Assembly (NCBI GenBank): GCA_012295275.1
Contig: CM022667.1
Coordinates: 1,316,443 to 1,380,442 of the forward strand
Source of the DNA: Chrysomallon squamiferum
Lineage: Eukaryota > Mollusca > Gastropoda > Neomphalida > Peltospiridae
Length of the DNA: 64,000 bases
Direction of reading: 5' to 3'
The position numbers and the translations under genes were made by a program. This document shows positions 23,442 through 34,260 of the stretch, in pieces. The notes under the pieces are model-generated. The model was not told the origin of the DNA. It was given only the letters and a program-made list of their open reading frames with translations, and searched no databases. Position 1 is the first letter of the stretch. Each line of letters starts with the position of its first letter.

Positions 23442-25091
23442 CTAAAAAATAAATTATAACGGTTTTGTTGTTGTTTTTGTGAACATCAGTAAATGAATGA
23501 TTGTAATAATTTATTATTATTATGTTAACATTATTGAAACAGATAAACCAAAAAATGGTTTAGGAATTAAAATCAGGGTTTGTGCACCTTGGACTATCAA
23601 AATTTTCTTAACTTTTCAAAAACTTTCTGTAGCCCACAACTCCAAATTTCCAAAACCATTTCCAAGTATACTCAATCACAACAAAATGGGTTTTTTTGCA
23701 ATTTTTAAACATGTTTGTGTATAGTTAAAACTTTTGCCTTGACTAAGCTATGTGGTATACATGTATCATTACTAGAAAAAAAAAAATTATTGTAATTTAT
23801 TTTGGTGTCTTAAAATGCATTTTTATTCTTGGAGTGGACATCCCTATGATGATATGTAAGGCAGACTGCCAAATACAGAGGTATCGCTTCACAAAAAGTG
23901 GTCATGTTCTTTTCTTCTTGTTCATTTAATAAGTACCTTTAAAAATTGCCCAAAATTGTATTGGAGGGGGTGGTTTATTTAATGGTATGCGTTATACATG
24001 AATTATATTTTCAATTTCAAACAATCTATCCAACAACTTCTTTAAGTCGGATGTGATTGCATTTAGAAACTTGAACTGGTTGGAACAGCTGATTGTTATT
24101 GCATTATATTATTATTTACGTGGTGTGTCACCATGTGCATGTTGATAACAAAAATACTGTAATCAATTACACTGACCACTTAGTGCTATCACAACACGTC
24201 TGCTCTGCCAGTCCGAAAGAGGTTTGCAACAAGTTTCACCTACTGTTGATAATCAAACAGATTTTGGAAAAAATGAAATATGGGAAACAAAAATACAGTT
24301 GATTTTAGCAATATGTGCCTCCTGCATAACTGGAGTGTGCAAGATGTCATGTGACACTGATAAGAACAGCTTAGTTGGTTTTACAGACTGCTCGTTTTAA
24401 ACATAAAAAAGAAAGAAAGAAAGAAAGAAATAAAGAAAGGACAAATTCAGTGACTATCTCCTATTTGTCACAAAATGTAATTCTGCATAATGTAAACATA
24501 TCCATCAGCAGTATTACTATCAGGCATGCTTAATTTTAGAGTTAGTAATGATATTCAAACTGTTTTGTTTATCTTATAACTGCTGGATTTACCAGTCTTT
24601 AAACTCGTTCTGCGTTGCACTGAAAGAATAAAATTTTAAAAATAAACCATAATATGCACGACCGTTACGTGCAATTATTAAATTAGTAATACTAATAAAT
24701 TTACTTTACTGCGGGTTTACATTATATTTATGATCATTAGTATTGATAAAAAAAAAAAAAAAAAAAAAAAATACGTAACCTTCATTTTAAGAATCTAAAA
24801 ATAATTAATATAATACTACCTATGACTTCCAGGAACCAGAGATATAACTAATTTCCAAGTTGGTAACTAAATCATTTCTAATAGTAAAAATTAATATCCT
24901 AAAATGAGGACTGTTGCTCTGTAATTTTGCAGACACAAGTAAATATAATGCATTAAATAAAATTACACTGCCAAAATGAAATCACTTATTTACCACATCG
25001 ACAGACACAAAGGTAAATTGTTTAATCTTATTATTAATCCATGCAAAAATAGAATTATCGCACATTTTGCTTCACCTCCATATTATGTTAG
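23442..25091. other. divergent intergenic region between NEURL2 and SEH1L
   Basis: About 1.65 kb of AT-rich sequence separates the two head-to-head genes. It should contain the NEURL2 first intron, its unlocated 5' exon and promoter. Short open frames at 23497-23724 and 24093-24302 have no recognised homology, and a GAAA microsatellite lies near 24408-24430. No other gene is visible. Confidence 0.55.
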
Positions 25092-25101
25092 CCACTTCCG
25101 G
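25092..25101 (-). promoter_or_regulatory. ETS/GABP-type site in the SEH1L promoter
   Basis: CCACTTCCGG on plus reads CCGGAAGTGG on minus, a strong match to the ETS/GABP consensus typical of TATA-less housekeeping promoters. It lies 113 bases upstream of the SEH1L start codon. Its position in the divergent interval means it could also serve NEURL2. Function is inferred from the motif only. Confidence 0.5.
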
Positions 25102-25213
25102 TTATTTCTAATTCATTTTAATACATAACCATTTATTGGCTATTGTGAAACTCAACCAATCAGATTATTCCTTTTATCGACGTCAAAGAATATTGCACAA
25201 GGCGGCGGAAAGC

Positions 25214-26105
25214 ATGTTTGTAGCAAAAGCAATTCCAGCAGAACACAAAGATTTAATTCATGATGTTTCTTACGACTTCCATGGACATCGCATGGCAACT
25301 TGTTCAAGTGACCAGTCTGTTAAGGTACCATTCAAAAATAATAAACATGGTGTAAAAGAAAGACGTTTAAGACTAATAAGAGGTTATCGATAGCTTTAAA
25401 CTGAACTTTAATTTTTGTTTCATGAGTAAATAAATTGACCACGATTTTTGATCAGAAATTACCGCTGTCAGATAAAAACAAGCAGAAAGCCACTTATCCC
25501 ATTAGATGAACAGTTATTTTTTTAAGTAGATATAGACTGCATTACTAATACGCTGCCAGTACGTTAATGAGTACTAAAATAAGGTGACAGAAACCTTCAT
25601 TTGACACTTCCTAATTTGAAAAGTATAACCATAATGATAATCATAATGTAAACAGTAAAGACTAAAGGTTTAAAATAATCTTAAAAACACACACACACAC
25701 ACACAACAAATACATGGTACACATATGAAATGTAATAAATAAAATACATAAATAAAATATAATCCATTTTCAAACTAATCACTGTTAGTGTTAGTGCTGG
25801 ATGTTGTAGTTTCCACCCAGAAAGAAAATACATAGGAGTGGAGTACTTAGCCACAGGAAACAGATGTTTTTATTTTATATTTTGTTACAAACATGCTGAT
25901 TTTTTAATTTTAGGTGTTTTGTTTTTTTAATTATTTGGATTGAAACATCTGTTTCCTGTGGCTAAGTACTCCACTCCTATGTATTTTCTTTCTGGATTGA
26001 AACTACAACACCCAGCACTAACAGTGATTAGTTAGAAAATGGATTATATTTTATTAATGTATTCTCTTTATCACATTTCATATGTGTTCCATATATTTGT
26101 AGGGG

Positions 26106-26156
<51 letters not shown>

Positions 26157-29100
26157 GAAAGAAGATATTAAATAATATCTGATGTTCTTGTATTTTTCAT
26201 TCTCTAATGCCAGCCATTAAAACGGGTATTTATAATCCTGCGTCACAGTTTAGTAAGATCTAATGAAATACTGTATGGCTTCACATGAATAATAACAAGT
26301 CAGTCACATGCAGAGGAAATAGTCTGCATGGCATCATATATGAAAAAGAAACAGATGATGTCATCATACTTTGTGTTATAATAGAATTTAATTTTGGTAT
26401 TTATTTTCATTTTAGGTTTGGGATTTGGGAGAAGATGGACAATGGCATTGCACAGCTAGTTGGAAGGTAATTTATGTGATAATGTTAATGCTGTTTATAT
26501 TTCCACGATCTTTGTCATTCAAGTTAACCTTTCCAATATTAACACAAAATATATTTCTGTGGATCTTTGTTATTTAAAATAAACGTTATCCAATATTAAT
26601 GCAGTTTATACCACCATTTCCATCATGGCATTACCATATATGGCAACTGCTCCCTAGAGTTTAAGGGAGGGGGCATTCTCAGAGAGCAAGGATTATACTC
26701 TGGCCCTTGATATGACAGGACCTTAAATAATTGTTAATGAAGGTGGCAACACTGGTTGGGTAAGGGTTTTATATTGGTGTTTTTTTTGTGGGATATGGTT
26801 TGTTCTGATTTTACAACTGTAGAATCTTTATTACAGTTTGTATTATAGCATTACCCCAAGTCTGAAAAAAAAAGGGATTTTTTCAAGTTACCTGTTTTCA
26901 AATGACGGTGTCATTTAAGTAAAATTACCTAGTATTAATAAAATATACAACATGTATTTCCTGTAACTATTAAACACTGTTGTAATAATCAGAGATGTTG
27001 AAAAACATAGATCCTAAATTCCAAATACTATTTACAACTGAACCATTGTTTCTTTTTACAGGAAGAAAAATACTCCCATCACTTCATTCATATCTTTAAA
27101 TAATTATTACACAAAAAAAAACATTTCTTATTTCTGTATTTTCCCAGGCACACAGTGGGTCAGTGTGGAGGGTGACTTGGGCTCACCCCGAATTTGGCCA
27201 GGTCTTGGCCACCTGTTCTTTCGACAGAACGGCGAATGTGTGGGAGGAGTTAGTAGGAGAACATGGCAGGACGGGGGGAGGGCAGAGTCACTGGGTGAAG
27301 AGAACAAGTCTTGTTGACAGCAGAACATCAGTGACTGACATCAAATTTGGTCCAAAGTTCCTAGGGCTTCAGTTGGTAATTATGTTTTATATATATATAT
27401 ATATATATATTATTTGTGATTTATGTATTAGAGAAAATGTTAAAACTAACCTGTAAAAATCTTTAAAATTTACAGCTTAGTAATTTTTAAAATGAAAAAT
27501 AATAATAAGAAAAAAAAAAAAAAAAAATGGCTTGGTTTAAGATGTAGATGTTAAAAACTTTATTTGTATTTATGATTTAGAAAAGAAAGAAACAGGCGTT
27601 TCATAGTCTTGATTAATTCAGTATGCCTAGTTTTTCAGTTTTCTTGTTGTATCATCTGAGATTAACAAGTTTTCAAATGTGTGTTTTAGAAAGCAAAGAA
27701 GTACCAGGAAATTATGTTTGTAAAAAGACAATATGAATATAATAGTCTGGTCCTTACTTGCATAATAATATTAGTTCTTAGAATATAATTATTTTAAAAT
27801 GACTATAATGAAATGACATAATAATCAAATTGCAGTGAAATAATGAAAAAAAATGTTAAACATGTCTGAACTGTGATGTCAAAAAATAAATTGACTAAAG
27901 TTATTACCATATTTATAGCTGTATCAAGAAAAATACTTTTTTCTTCTTATTAATATGAAATTTTTACAGACAGGTATATGAAGAAAAGATATGAAGCTCT
28001 GTGTGTGTGTATGTGTGCGTGTGTGTTACAGTGGTAAATGTTTATTTTACTTGTAGGCAACGTGTTCAGCTGACGGGATTGTTCGTATTTATGAAGCAGT
28101 AGATGTTATGAATCTCAGCAACTGGCCGCTACAACATGAGATTAGCAACAAAATGAGCTGCAGCTGCCTGTCCTGGAATCCATCAAGGTTTGTACTTCTG
28201 AATTGTCTTTGTTTGGAAAGCTCTTTTTCTAAAATATTTTTATATCATGGAATACATCAAGATACCTAGTTCTGTTTTCTTTTCACTCAGAATTAATATG
28301 TGTGTGTGTATGTGTGTATATATATATATACATGTGCTGCTGTTTTTTTTTAAAATATATAAATATAAATGCATGTGCTGCTGTTCTTTTTTAAAATCAT
28401 AAATATAAATGCATTTTGTAACATTCAGAATGATAAATGTGTAACCATGCATTTTATTGTTAATTATTGTTTGTTATTTTTTTTTTTTTTTTTTGGGGCA
28501 TATAAAATTTTTATGAACTAGTTTTAATATTTTTTATAATGTACTTAGGTAATCCCATCACTTATAAAAGATTTACTGTTTAAAAATGATTAACCAAATA
28601 TCAGATGTCATATATCAGTACATTACACCTGTATTTTTCAGTATAAATAAATACTTCTTAATTATAGTCCTGTCAAAAATAGAACTAAAATAAAACAAGT
28701 ACAAATAATGAAGGTCTGAAATGACTATGTCATTAATATTTATAATTTAGTTACGAAAATACTGTGTTTTGGGGTTGTTGTTTTTTTGTCTCTTACATTA
28801 AACATTAATACTCAGATACATCTCTCTCTTATATCATGATCTCTGAATGGTGTTTACATATCTTTATAGATTATAGACAGGTTTTTATTTCTTTTTTTCT
28901 TTTTTCAGAGTTCATCCACCAATGATAGCTGTTGGCAGTGACGATGTTAACCCAGCAGCAGGTGGAAGAGTTCAGATTTATGAATTCAGCGAGTCTACCA
29001 GGTGTGTGAAGTTAATTATAAAATACTAAATTAGTTTTTTAAAACATCCACTTCTTCATAAATACAAAACTATACTGTCAGCTGAAGAAGTTGTCTTCTA

Positions 29101-30958
29101 TTAAAATAAATATTTACTACTGTTACACATACACACACATACAAATTCAACAAGTTTTCCAGGTGTGTGATATTAATTACAAAGTAAATAAATTAATTAT
29201 ACACTACAGGTATTAAAATTCTGCATTAGTTACAAATCTTTGACAATTATAAGACAAGACTTATTTTCATTTAAAAAAAATCTGTTGAATGAATGTTGTT
29301 ATAATTTAAGCCAGTAAAATATAAGGATAGCTAAATTAGCCCAAATGATTCAGAAATATATAACAGTTTTGTATAGAAAGACATTGCAACATGACTGATG
29401 AAATGATATTGGAGAAAATGTTCTCATGCAGTTAGTTTGCTAGAGAAACTGTTCTGACTTCTGTTAAAAGTTAGCAACTGAAGAGAAATTAAAATGCAGT
29501 TTTTCTTATGTATTCAAAATTTATTCATTTAGCATTGACAGCAAATTTCCACATGAATATAATTTCAGAAAATGGAACAAAGTGGAACACCTCATGGTGA
29601 CAGACCCAGTCCATGATGTTGCCTTTGCAGCTAATCTTGGTAGATCCTACCATCTTCTAGCTATTGCTTCCAAAACACTGTCCATCATTTCTTTGAAACC
29701 TCAAAGGTAACATTTTTTTCGAAGTTTTTGGGAGTGGGCTGTTGCTTAATTGTAGACATTTTGGCTGAGGAATTATGGGCGACATGGTTGAGTCATCTCT
29801 GAATGTGTAAGGATTTCTTCCTGTTCTTTCCAGTGCCTACAAGTGAATAAGTCATCAGTTAGACTAAGTTAGCCCATAAAATAGAACAGTGGATTTTTCT
29901 TCCCTGCTTTCATTATAGAATCTTTTTTTTTTTTATCCAAAATTAATATTAAAAAATGTTTACTAATATTAATGCAGTATTGGTTCATGAAGAATATTCT
30001 TCCTACGATCTAAAAATAAATCAGTTTAAAGCAAGTGACGATAAAACTGTTACCAGTTTGATAAATTTTAAATCCAAATAATAATAATAAAAAAATTAAA
30101 ATTAAATAATCAGCAGGTTTGTAACAAAATATAAAACAAAAATAGAATGATAATAAATCAACTCATTTTTCCTTACTGTATTTTTACGACAGTGCAGATG
30201 TTTTTTTTTGTTTGTTTAAAATATTAATTGTCATTTTAGAAAAGACGCACTTCTTGGCACATTAGGAGAAAGCAAATTTGAAATGAGGAAAGTGGCCAAC
30301 TTTAACGATCACGACACTCAGGTATTTTATGTTAATTTATCCTCATAGAATATATTTACTACTCTTTTTTTTTACACCAGATAACTTGACTGTTCCAATA
30401 AAACTTCACAAATGGAGTCTAATAATTTCTATGTGTAATTATTAATTTCACACATGTCAATGCCATTTAAAAAAAAATATATAATTTATTTTTAATTTTT
30501 TTTATTGCCATTTGTTTTAAGTGCTTTTTCAAATTGCCTCTCCCACAGTTTTTTTTTTTAATTTTTAATTTTATATTTTTTATTATTTTTCTAAAATGTT
30601 TTTTTTATTATTATTTAATTATTATATTGATAAAATTTCAAATAAAAGAATAAAACCAACAATATATAAATATATAGTAATTACACTATTCTAGTTAAAA
30701 TGAGAAATGATTCAAATGAAAACACAGGAACAAGTCCATTTGTTTTAAATGCTTTTTCAAACTGCTTCTTCCTTAATTATTATTAATTTTTTTTATATCA
30801 TTTTTATTCTTTTTCATTTTAATTACAATATTTGTAAAATTTCAGATTGAAACTAAAACCTAGACTACATAAGTGTGTAGTAATTACTTTGTAATGATTA
30901 TAAATGAACACACACTTGTTTTAAATGTACTTTCAGATTACCTGTTCCTTCATAATTT

Positions 30959-30998
<40 letters not shown>

Positions 30999-31872
30999 AG
31001 TTTAAAAAAACTGTAATTTGCAGGTGTGGAGGGTGTGTTGGAATGTGATAGGAACAGTACTTGCATCATCAGGAGATGATGGGTGTGTGCGCCTGTGGAA
31101 AGGTATAATTTGTTAACATTCCTTTTAAATTTTATTATTATTATTATTTGATTTTTAAAAAAAAAAATTACTGTGATAAAATTAAACTAATTTAAAATGT
31201 TTATTTGCTCGTCCTGATTTCAGACTTGCCAAATAATAATGAATATAGATTACTTTTTAGTTAAGATGAATGATTTGAAAGATTTTTCAGTAAGCAAAAT
31301 ACCTGTAGATTTTTTCAGGATTTTTATTTTATTTTATTTTATATTTTTTAATTTTTAATTTTTAATTTTTTTTTTCCCATTAGAGATTTAGAACACTCAG
31401 AATAAAAATTCTTTTCCACTTTGAACTTTCAAAAAAAAAAAAATACCGTTTGTCAGTATCTTATAAAATGTGAAATTCTTTTTACACTTTTTTTTTCTCT
31501 TTATTTTATTGTATTAATTTATATATATATATATATTATTACTGTCATCATCATCATCATCATTATTATTTTAATTATTTAAATTTTTTGTCTGATTTTA
31601 ATTTATTATTTGCACTTTTTTATTTATTTATTTATTTATTTATTTATTTTTTTTTTTATTTTTATTTTGTTTGCTCAGCTAACTACTTAGACAACTGGAA
31701 GAGTATAGCTGTTCTGAAAGGAGACGGGACCAGGCAGGACGGCGAAAGGAACTTCAACACCACTTCAACTGTTTTAGCTGCAGCATCGGCAGTGAGTGGG
31801 AGTCACATGAGGTACTACAGGGACTACACAGTGACACCCGTCACTAGTGCATCACAGGTCGCGTGGCACTGA
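25214..31872 (+). CDS. SEH1L: Nucleoporin SEH1 (SEH1L), complete, 9 exons, 368 aa
   Basis: Exons: 25214-25324, 26416-26466, 27148-27375, 28057-28187, 28909-29001, 29569-29706, 30240-30321, 31024-31102, 31679-31872. They sum to 1107 nt with consistent phases and GT..AG borders. The protein is a WD40 propeller that follows animal SEH1 throughout: [145 protein letters not shown]. The Ser/Thr-rich tail (residues ~315-368) is poorly conserved, as usual. SEH1 is known in the Nup107-160 Y complex of the nuclear pore and in GATOR2 upstream of TORC1. An in-frame ATG at 25136 would add 26 residues, but the family start is MFVA. Confidence 0.96.
25687..26155. repeat. long inverted repeat (near-palindrome) in SEH1L intron 1
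   Basis: The left arm, about 25687-25869, begins with (CA)n and ends ACAGATGTTT. It is the near-exact reverse complement of the right arm, about 25943-26155, which begins AAACATCTGT and ends with (GT)n. The inner ~65 bases of each arm (GGAGTGGAGTACTTAGCCAC around 25835-25855) match almost perfectly; outer parts have scattered mismatches and small indels. The loop is about 73 bases, AT-rich and holds no ORF. It could be a foldback/MITE-like insertion or an inverted duplication. Transcribed with the intron it would form a long RNA hairpin. Confidence 0.9.
26484..26615. repeat. ~80-bp tandem duplication starting just after the SEH1L exon 2 donor
   Basis: TTAATGCTGTTTATATTTCC then GATCTTTGTCATTC and TTTCCAATATTAA (26484-26542) is followed by a diverged second copy. 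That copy contains TATATTTCTGTGGATCTTTG, TTATTT, ATCCAATATTAATG and CAGTTTATACC (to about 26615). The first copy begins about 18 bases inside the intron. Confidence 0.7.
28174..28275. repeat. probable duplicate of the SEH1L exon 4 end in intron 4
   Basis: The exon end TGGAATCCATCAAG|GTTTGT (28174 onward) is echoed 74 bases downstream by TGGAATACATCAAG|ATACCT (28248 onward). Both are followed by a TAsTTCTG block. Thirteen of the 14 exonic bases match, and the donor GT has become AT. One short match alone would be weak; the same arrangement at other donors in this window makes it credible. Confidence 0.45.
28982..29192. repeat. duplicate of the SEH1L exon 5 end and donor in intron 5
   Basis: The exon/intron border AATTCAGCGAGTCTACCAG|GTGTGTGAAGTTAATTA (break at 29001/29002) recurs 161 bases downstream as AATTCAACAAGTTTTCCAG|GTGTGTGATATTAATTA (break at 29162/29163). 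The intact copy of the donor GTGTGT is a plausible cryptic 5' splice site. Using it would add 161 nt, shift the frame and meet an early stop. Confidence 0.8.
30500..30960. repeat. ~210-bp degenerate tandem repeat, 3 copies, SEH1L intron 7
   Basis: The marker CATTTGTTTTAAGTGCTTTT appears near 30509. It recurs near 30738 (CATTTGTTTTAAATGCTTTT) and near 30907 (CACTTGTTTTAAATGTACTT). Each is followed by a C-rich word (CTCTCCCAC, CTTCTTCC, CTGTTCC) and then AT-rich DNA with a TATATAGTAATTAC-like block. The copies are old and uneven in length. Confidence 0.7.
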
Positions 31873-34260
31873 CTTTTTTTTTCTTTTTTTTTTTTACCTA
31901 CAAATGCACACGTCACTCGAGTTTATATTAATTTGGTTGCAGTTTCGTTGTTTTTTTTTCTCATGGTCAACACCAGAAGCAACATGACAAGTCAGTTGTA
32001 AACAATAACAGGTTTATCTTGATGGAAGACTGTTTGATGATAGTGTGTTGTTGTTTGATTTGCATGGAGTAATTCTAAGGTGTATTTTTGTCAGCGAGTG
32101 ATGGTGTTGAAAGAAAAAGAAATGGGGAAACTGAGAAAACAGAGGAAAGAGAGGGAGGGAAGGTTGGAGAAGAATAAGAGGAGAAAGAAAGAGCATGTGT
32201 ATGTGTGTGTGTCTGTACATGTGAGGGAAAGCCAGAGAATTTTTAAGCATAAAGGATGTTATTATTAAGTAAAATGTATTTCATTAGTTTTGATGAAATT
32301 CCTAGGATAGAAATATTTACAGGAAGATGTTTGTAGTTCTTAGAAATATGGAAATTCTGAATAATTTAAATTTTAAAATTTTTGTCATTGAAGAAGTATA
32401 TAATTCTGTGATGTCAAATGAAATAAAATAATTTTTTTTGTTAAATAGAATGAAATATTACTCTAATATTGTGATGGCAGAAGTTAGCCACTACAAAATT
32501 TTTCAGAAGGTGCTGTATGAAAGTATTGACATTTTTTTTCTTCAAAAATGTTTTTGAATTTAACTTGAAGAACCAAACAGTCATGTGAAATATGTGTGTA
32601 AGTGTTCTGAGCAGTATATGCATGGTTAATGTAATATCTCAATTATTGGCCTGTTGTGTTAATGTGTCAGTGTGAGAAAGTTATTAATTTTTTTTTTTTG
32701 TGAATGTTATGTATTAGGTTATTTACCTGCACAAATAAAAATAAATAATAAAACAAAAATAGTTTTGGTATTACAAGTTATTGAAATACTTTAATTCATA
32801 CCAAAATGAAATTTGTTTGATAATATGTAAAATTAATAATATGTTTTATTCTAATAATTTTTTTTTATTACATATATGAAGCAAATTTTATTTCAGTTTG
32901 ACCCTATGTTCTAAAAAATAAAATGAAAATTAAATATATAATCATGGTTATTGAAATTTAATAGGAATATTTACATTTTATAAGATGACTATTACTTCAT
33001 TTTGCCTGTAGTCATTACATTCTGAAGTATCTTTCTTTTTTAATTTCTTTTAACTTTTTTCATTTTTATTTTTTCCTTATAAAATTACTGAAAAAATAAC
33101 TACCCTCAACAACAACAACAACAACAACAAAAAATTAAAAATTAACCCAGATAAAACAATAAAAAAGTTTTTTTAAAAGTTCTGTCAAAAAATGTCCAAA
33201 AATGGTGCCAAATAATTAATTGATATGTTTTTAGCATTTGTATAAATCATTTAACATGGAGTACATAGCAGGCTTATAATTATTTTTGTGACAAAAACTA
33301 GAGGACAATTTAGTCTGTTCACAAAGTGACATCACAACCATAGAAAAATGGCCAAATGTTTCAAATTGTCCTCATTTCTTTTTATATTTAGCTATAAATT
33401 TACAACTATAGAAAAATAGCAGAGCCCAAACATAAAGCTGCTCATTTGTGCATATATTTGTTAATTAATTAAGACTGGATGGCAAAAAAATGAATTTCAT
33501 TGTATCACCAAAGGTAGAGAGAGTTTAACAGTACAAAGTTGTATAGTTAGGAATAAATAAAAACCAGTTTTCTCTCCTATGGAAATTATTTAATGTAGAC
33601 TGATCCTTTTTTTATCCAGAATCCTCAAAAACAGGTTTTATTTTCTTTACTTTTTATTTTTATTATTTTTTTTAGTGATTGTTTATAATGAAAACTTTAA
33701 TTAAAATTCATTCAAATCAGGCACAATGCGTGTATTTACATTAAAACTTGTGTTCTTAGTAACCTCAAAGATGAAAAATATAAGTAAATTTTTTTAAGCT
33801 TTAAATCTTTGAGATAATGAATAATCTTAACCTGTTATATATTACTCCACGATCGGATGTTACTGGTGTAAATATTTTAAAATGCAAACTGCTTTTGTTT
33901 TTCAGATGAAAGTGAAATGAGTTAGTTTCATTTTTTCCCCATGGAAGTCTGTAATGCAATTTGTATTTAATCCTATATAAATTACAAAATGAAATATGTT
34001 AAGGTAAATAATTATTATTGTGAAATTTGTTAAATAAATGTGTGTTTTTTTGTACTAACTGTGTTGTGTTTTTTCTGTCATTTTTCGGTTGTTTAAAACA
34101 ATTAATATTTGCAGTTAATTATTTTGTCATCTGTTTGTGGTTGTTTAACTGTATAAAAGTTGCATGCGTAAAAAATATATATATTGTTAATGACAAAGGT
34201 ATTATAGAGAAAAAAATTCAGTAGCAGAATTTAACAAAGACATGTTTTCAAAACAGTTCA
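31873..34260 (+). other. SEH1L: SEH1L 3' UTR, extent unknown
   Basis: There is no coding sequence after the TGA at 31870-31872. AATAAA signals on the plus strand include 32422-32427, 32734-32739 and one near 34033; which is used cannot be told. The purine-rich stretch 32095-32190 carries open frames on both strands (62 and 78 codons) with low-complexity Lys/Glu/Arg content and no family resemblance. Confidence 0.5.

Noticed and set aside
25136-25213. In-frame upstream ATG adding 26 residues to SEH1L
   Set aside because: The conserved family N-terminus MFVA...HKDLIHDVS begins at 25214; the extra residues look like translated 5' UTR.
31588-31678. Upstream extension of the last SEH1L exon frame (Phe/Tyr-rich)
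   Set aside because: It is the T-rich intron tail before the acceptor TTGCTCAG at 31671-31678.
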